DNA from: Adiantum capillus-veneris
Taxonomy: Eukaryota; Streptophyta; Polypodiopsida; Polypodiales; Pteridaceae
Length of the DNA stretch: 64,000 nt
Reading direction: 5' to 3'
Assembly (NCBI GenBank): GCA_014529385.2
Contig: CM043949.1
Span: 144,229,242-144,293,241, forward strand
Position numbers and translations under genes: made by a program. Below are positions 61,900 through 64,000 of the stretch, in pieces. Below the pieces are notes generated by a model. The model ran no database searches and was not told the origin of the DNA. It worked only from the letters and a program-made list of their open reading frames with translations. The stretch's first letter is position 1; each line of letters starts with the position of its first letter.

Positions 61900-63961
61900 T
61901 ACACCGACATTGAGTTGTTCTTTGTCTTCCAATTGACAATCACACAACCAGGTTCGCATTTCCGCCTTGTAGCCAACACTTTTGATGTGATGCAATATCT
62001 TTTCGTTGCAAAACATATACACTAATTTTTTTGCTCTTCTGCTAATAGACTGTTGTGAATAGTGCTATGAACATACATGTACATACTCCAATTTCTCTCT
62101 GAACTTGAGTTTGCTACACATTGTGCCAGTACTTTCATTGCAAGGGGACGTAAGGTCGAGTAATGTTCTCCACCATTCATCATCCACCACTTTCATGGAG
62201 GTTGCTCTTTTTCCATTGATTGTACAAAATCATTTGCAAAAGGACCTTCTTTTGAACAAAATGCACTCATTTCTTTGATACAATCCATTTCGTCATGAAC
62301 GCTAGATTAGAACGTGTTGACCACATGATAGAAATCGTTGACCACCTCTGTATTGGACATCAGATCTAAATTCCAATACTCCGGATCGAGCATATAATCC
62401 ACACTATGGAGTGGACTATGAGCGCTCTTCCATCTTGCATGAAAATACTTAGCCAAAATTTGTTCCTGTTTACCGGAGAATGATATTCGCCACTCCTTCT
62501 CTACTACAGACTCTTTCAACTCCTCAGGATTTTCAAGACTCTGTTGAACTGACCACCATGTCATCTACACTTTGCCCATATTTGGTGCCTTTTGATCAAG
62601 GTTGTGAATCGCGAACATAACGTATATCATTACATGGTATGCATCTATTACACTCCACCAAGCAGCTTTGTATATGTTACCATGTAGACATGTAATTTTC
62701 TCTTTCACTTTTTCTTTCTGCTCAAGGTACCATTCATCAAAGGCTGTGCAATTGAAGGTGTCAATCATAGCGCACTTATTGCGGAGAAGTGATTTCAATG
62801 TATAAAAATGTGTGCAAAATCGAGTTTCAGCAGGAAGTTTCAACATCATTGACATGCGCATTCTGTACAAATTGAGCACTCTTTGTCATTTAAAGATAAA
62901 TTTCACAACCTGACGCGCTGTGTCAATTATTTTGGTGAGCCATGTGGTTTCTTCACTAGTGTACCAATCCTTCAGCACCAAGTTTAAGTTGTGTGTATTA
63001 CAAACATTGGCAAAAATATGTGGAAAGCACTTCTTTATTAATTTACTAGCGTTTTTACAATTCTTTGCGTTGTCCATGACTACTTGAACAACATGTTCAG
63101 CACCAATTTCTTTTATTATATTAATCAAGACCTCATAAATATATTTGCGACTTTTAATTGCACCAAAACTTTTAATCACCTTTATGAACGTTTCTCCCCT
63201 TGGACAAACGAGCATTACATTGATTAGTAGTCATCTTTGAACATTTGACCAACCATCACTCACAATTGTGCATCCTAAAAGTGAAATATTTCCAAGTATT
63301 ATTTCGCCAACATGCTCTTTGACTTCGATGTAACATATTTCCAAGAGAACATTTCAGATTGTGTGATAAGGAGCTGAAAATACTGGGCCAAACTCATCGA
63401 TTTTCTCCCAAAAGCGGCCTTCCAATGATTGCTATCTACCATGACTAGAGCACTTCCAGTGAAGAATATTTCTTTGGCGAGTGCAGTTTGTGCTTCTTCT
63501 AGAGACTGCATTTGAAAGCTTTGATGTAATGATTTTTGACGCATTTGACCAAGTCCACCTTCATTGTGACGCTTAAAAAGAACACTGCTTGACATTTCCT
63601 CTCCCTATGCAGTCTATTGTCCAAGGTTAGTTGATGTCACCACAGGATCAATAGAGTTAATATTTGGCTCTGACTGCTCTTGACTTGCATCCATAACAAA
63701 GCTATATATCTGATGTCTCTTGCTACCTTTTTTAGCGAGATCTTCTCTCAAACTCTTTGCAATTGTAGGTGCCTGAGGATGCTAATATTTCTTACAACTC
63801 TTTTTAACGCTACCTAGAAAATGGTCCCTAATACGTGGTGCACCGTCTTATTTTGTTGTGAAGCAAAATTTACATTGTCACTCTATATATTCTCACTCTT
63901 TGCCAGGAGCTTTTTTATTCTTTGGATTCTTTGTACCACTTGTGCCGACATTTTGCTCCAT
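61900..63961 (-). pseudogene. hAT transposase (BED, DUF659, hATC), broken
   Basis: The start Met at 63961 leads to a BED-type zinc finger region (CKFCFTTK, then a downstream H and C), already carrying stops. Then come LAKEIFFTGSALVMVDSNHW (about 63440-63480) and the DUF659 core (VVQVVMDNAKNCKNASKLI; FANVCNTHNLNLVLKDW, 62886-63215). RF(C)THFYTLKSLLRNK lies in 62565-62879. The C-terminal hATC dimerisation motif is readable near 62110-62170 (LRPLAMKVLAQCVANSSSERNW). Frames change between blocks and there are at least six stops. The protein would have bound the element ends and cut them. All domains are present in order, so this was once a full-length transposase gene. Confidence 0.88.
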
Positions 63962-64000
63962 TGCTTTTGAAGAGAAACTGAAGACAAAAGAACTAGAATA

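Noticed and set aside
1-64000. tRNA, rRNA or organelle genes
   Set aside because: I looked for conserved tRNA and rRNA core sequences and saw none; the Met-tRNA-like words found are retroelement primer sites.

Overview
The window reads as transposon-dense nuclear DNA of a land plant. I found no intact host gene, no rRNA or tRNA gene, no CRISPR array and no bacterial-style operon. Plant assignment rests on element types: Ty1/copia elements with TGGTATCAGAGC-type primer sites, a gypsy element with the TGGCRCCGTTGCCGGGGA-type primer site, a plant-type LINE with a zf-RVT zinc finger, a BED/DUF659-type hAT transposase and CACTA elements. A large seed-free-plant genome such as a fern is a guess from the repeat load; the sequence does not prove it.

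Layout. 1-5.9 kb: decayed minus-strand Ty3/gypsy gag with leader, primer site and part of an LTR. 6.4-8.2 kb: two LINE 3' fragments facing each other. 8.7-13.7 kb: two copies of another non-LTR reverse transcriptase, each with microsatellite inside the coding region, separated by gene-free DNA. 14-15.9 kb: unrecognised ORFs with tandem duplications. 16-18.8 kb: a 5'-truncated plant LINE. 19.0-22.4 kb: a 39-bp minisatellite split by a 2,987-bp LTR element that encodes only Gag. 22.7-25.1 kb: a candidate LTR, then a ~287-bp repeat marked by 22-bp palindromes. 25.2-34.5 kb: CACTA element 1, split by a young gag-protease LTR element. 34.9-45.5 kb: a plus-strand copia element split by a minus-strand copia element. 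47.0-49.6 kb: spliced-looking pseudogene exons, one a protein-kinase domain. 49.7-61.5 kb: CACTA element 2, split by a gag-only LTR element and by a TTAA-flanked element. 61.9-64.0 kb: a BED/DUF659/hATC hAT transposase pseudogene.

Insertion order can be read from target-site duplications: GATTG around the gag-only copia element, GTGCC around the inner copia, ACGC and ACGG around the two long-LTR elements, AAT around CACTA 2, TTAA around the small element.

The most interesting system is the CACTA family. Its two copies lie in opposite orientation. They share distinct left-type and right-type ends, subterminal TATACCGACG-type repeats, a (TTATGG)n array, and a long RNA-type hairpin beside the right-type end (one copy in element 1, three tandem copies in element 2). 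Neither carries a recognisable transposase, and both act as landing platforms for gag-only or gag-protease LTR elements that also lack pol and so presumably depend on proteins supplied from elsewhere.
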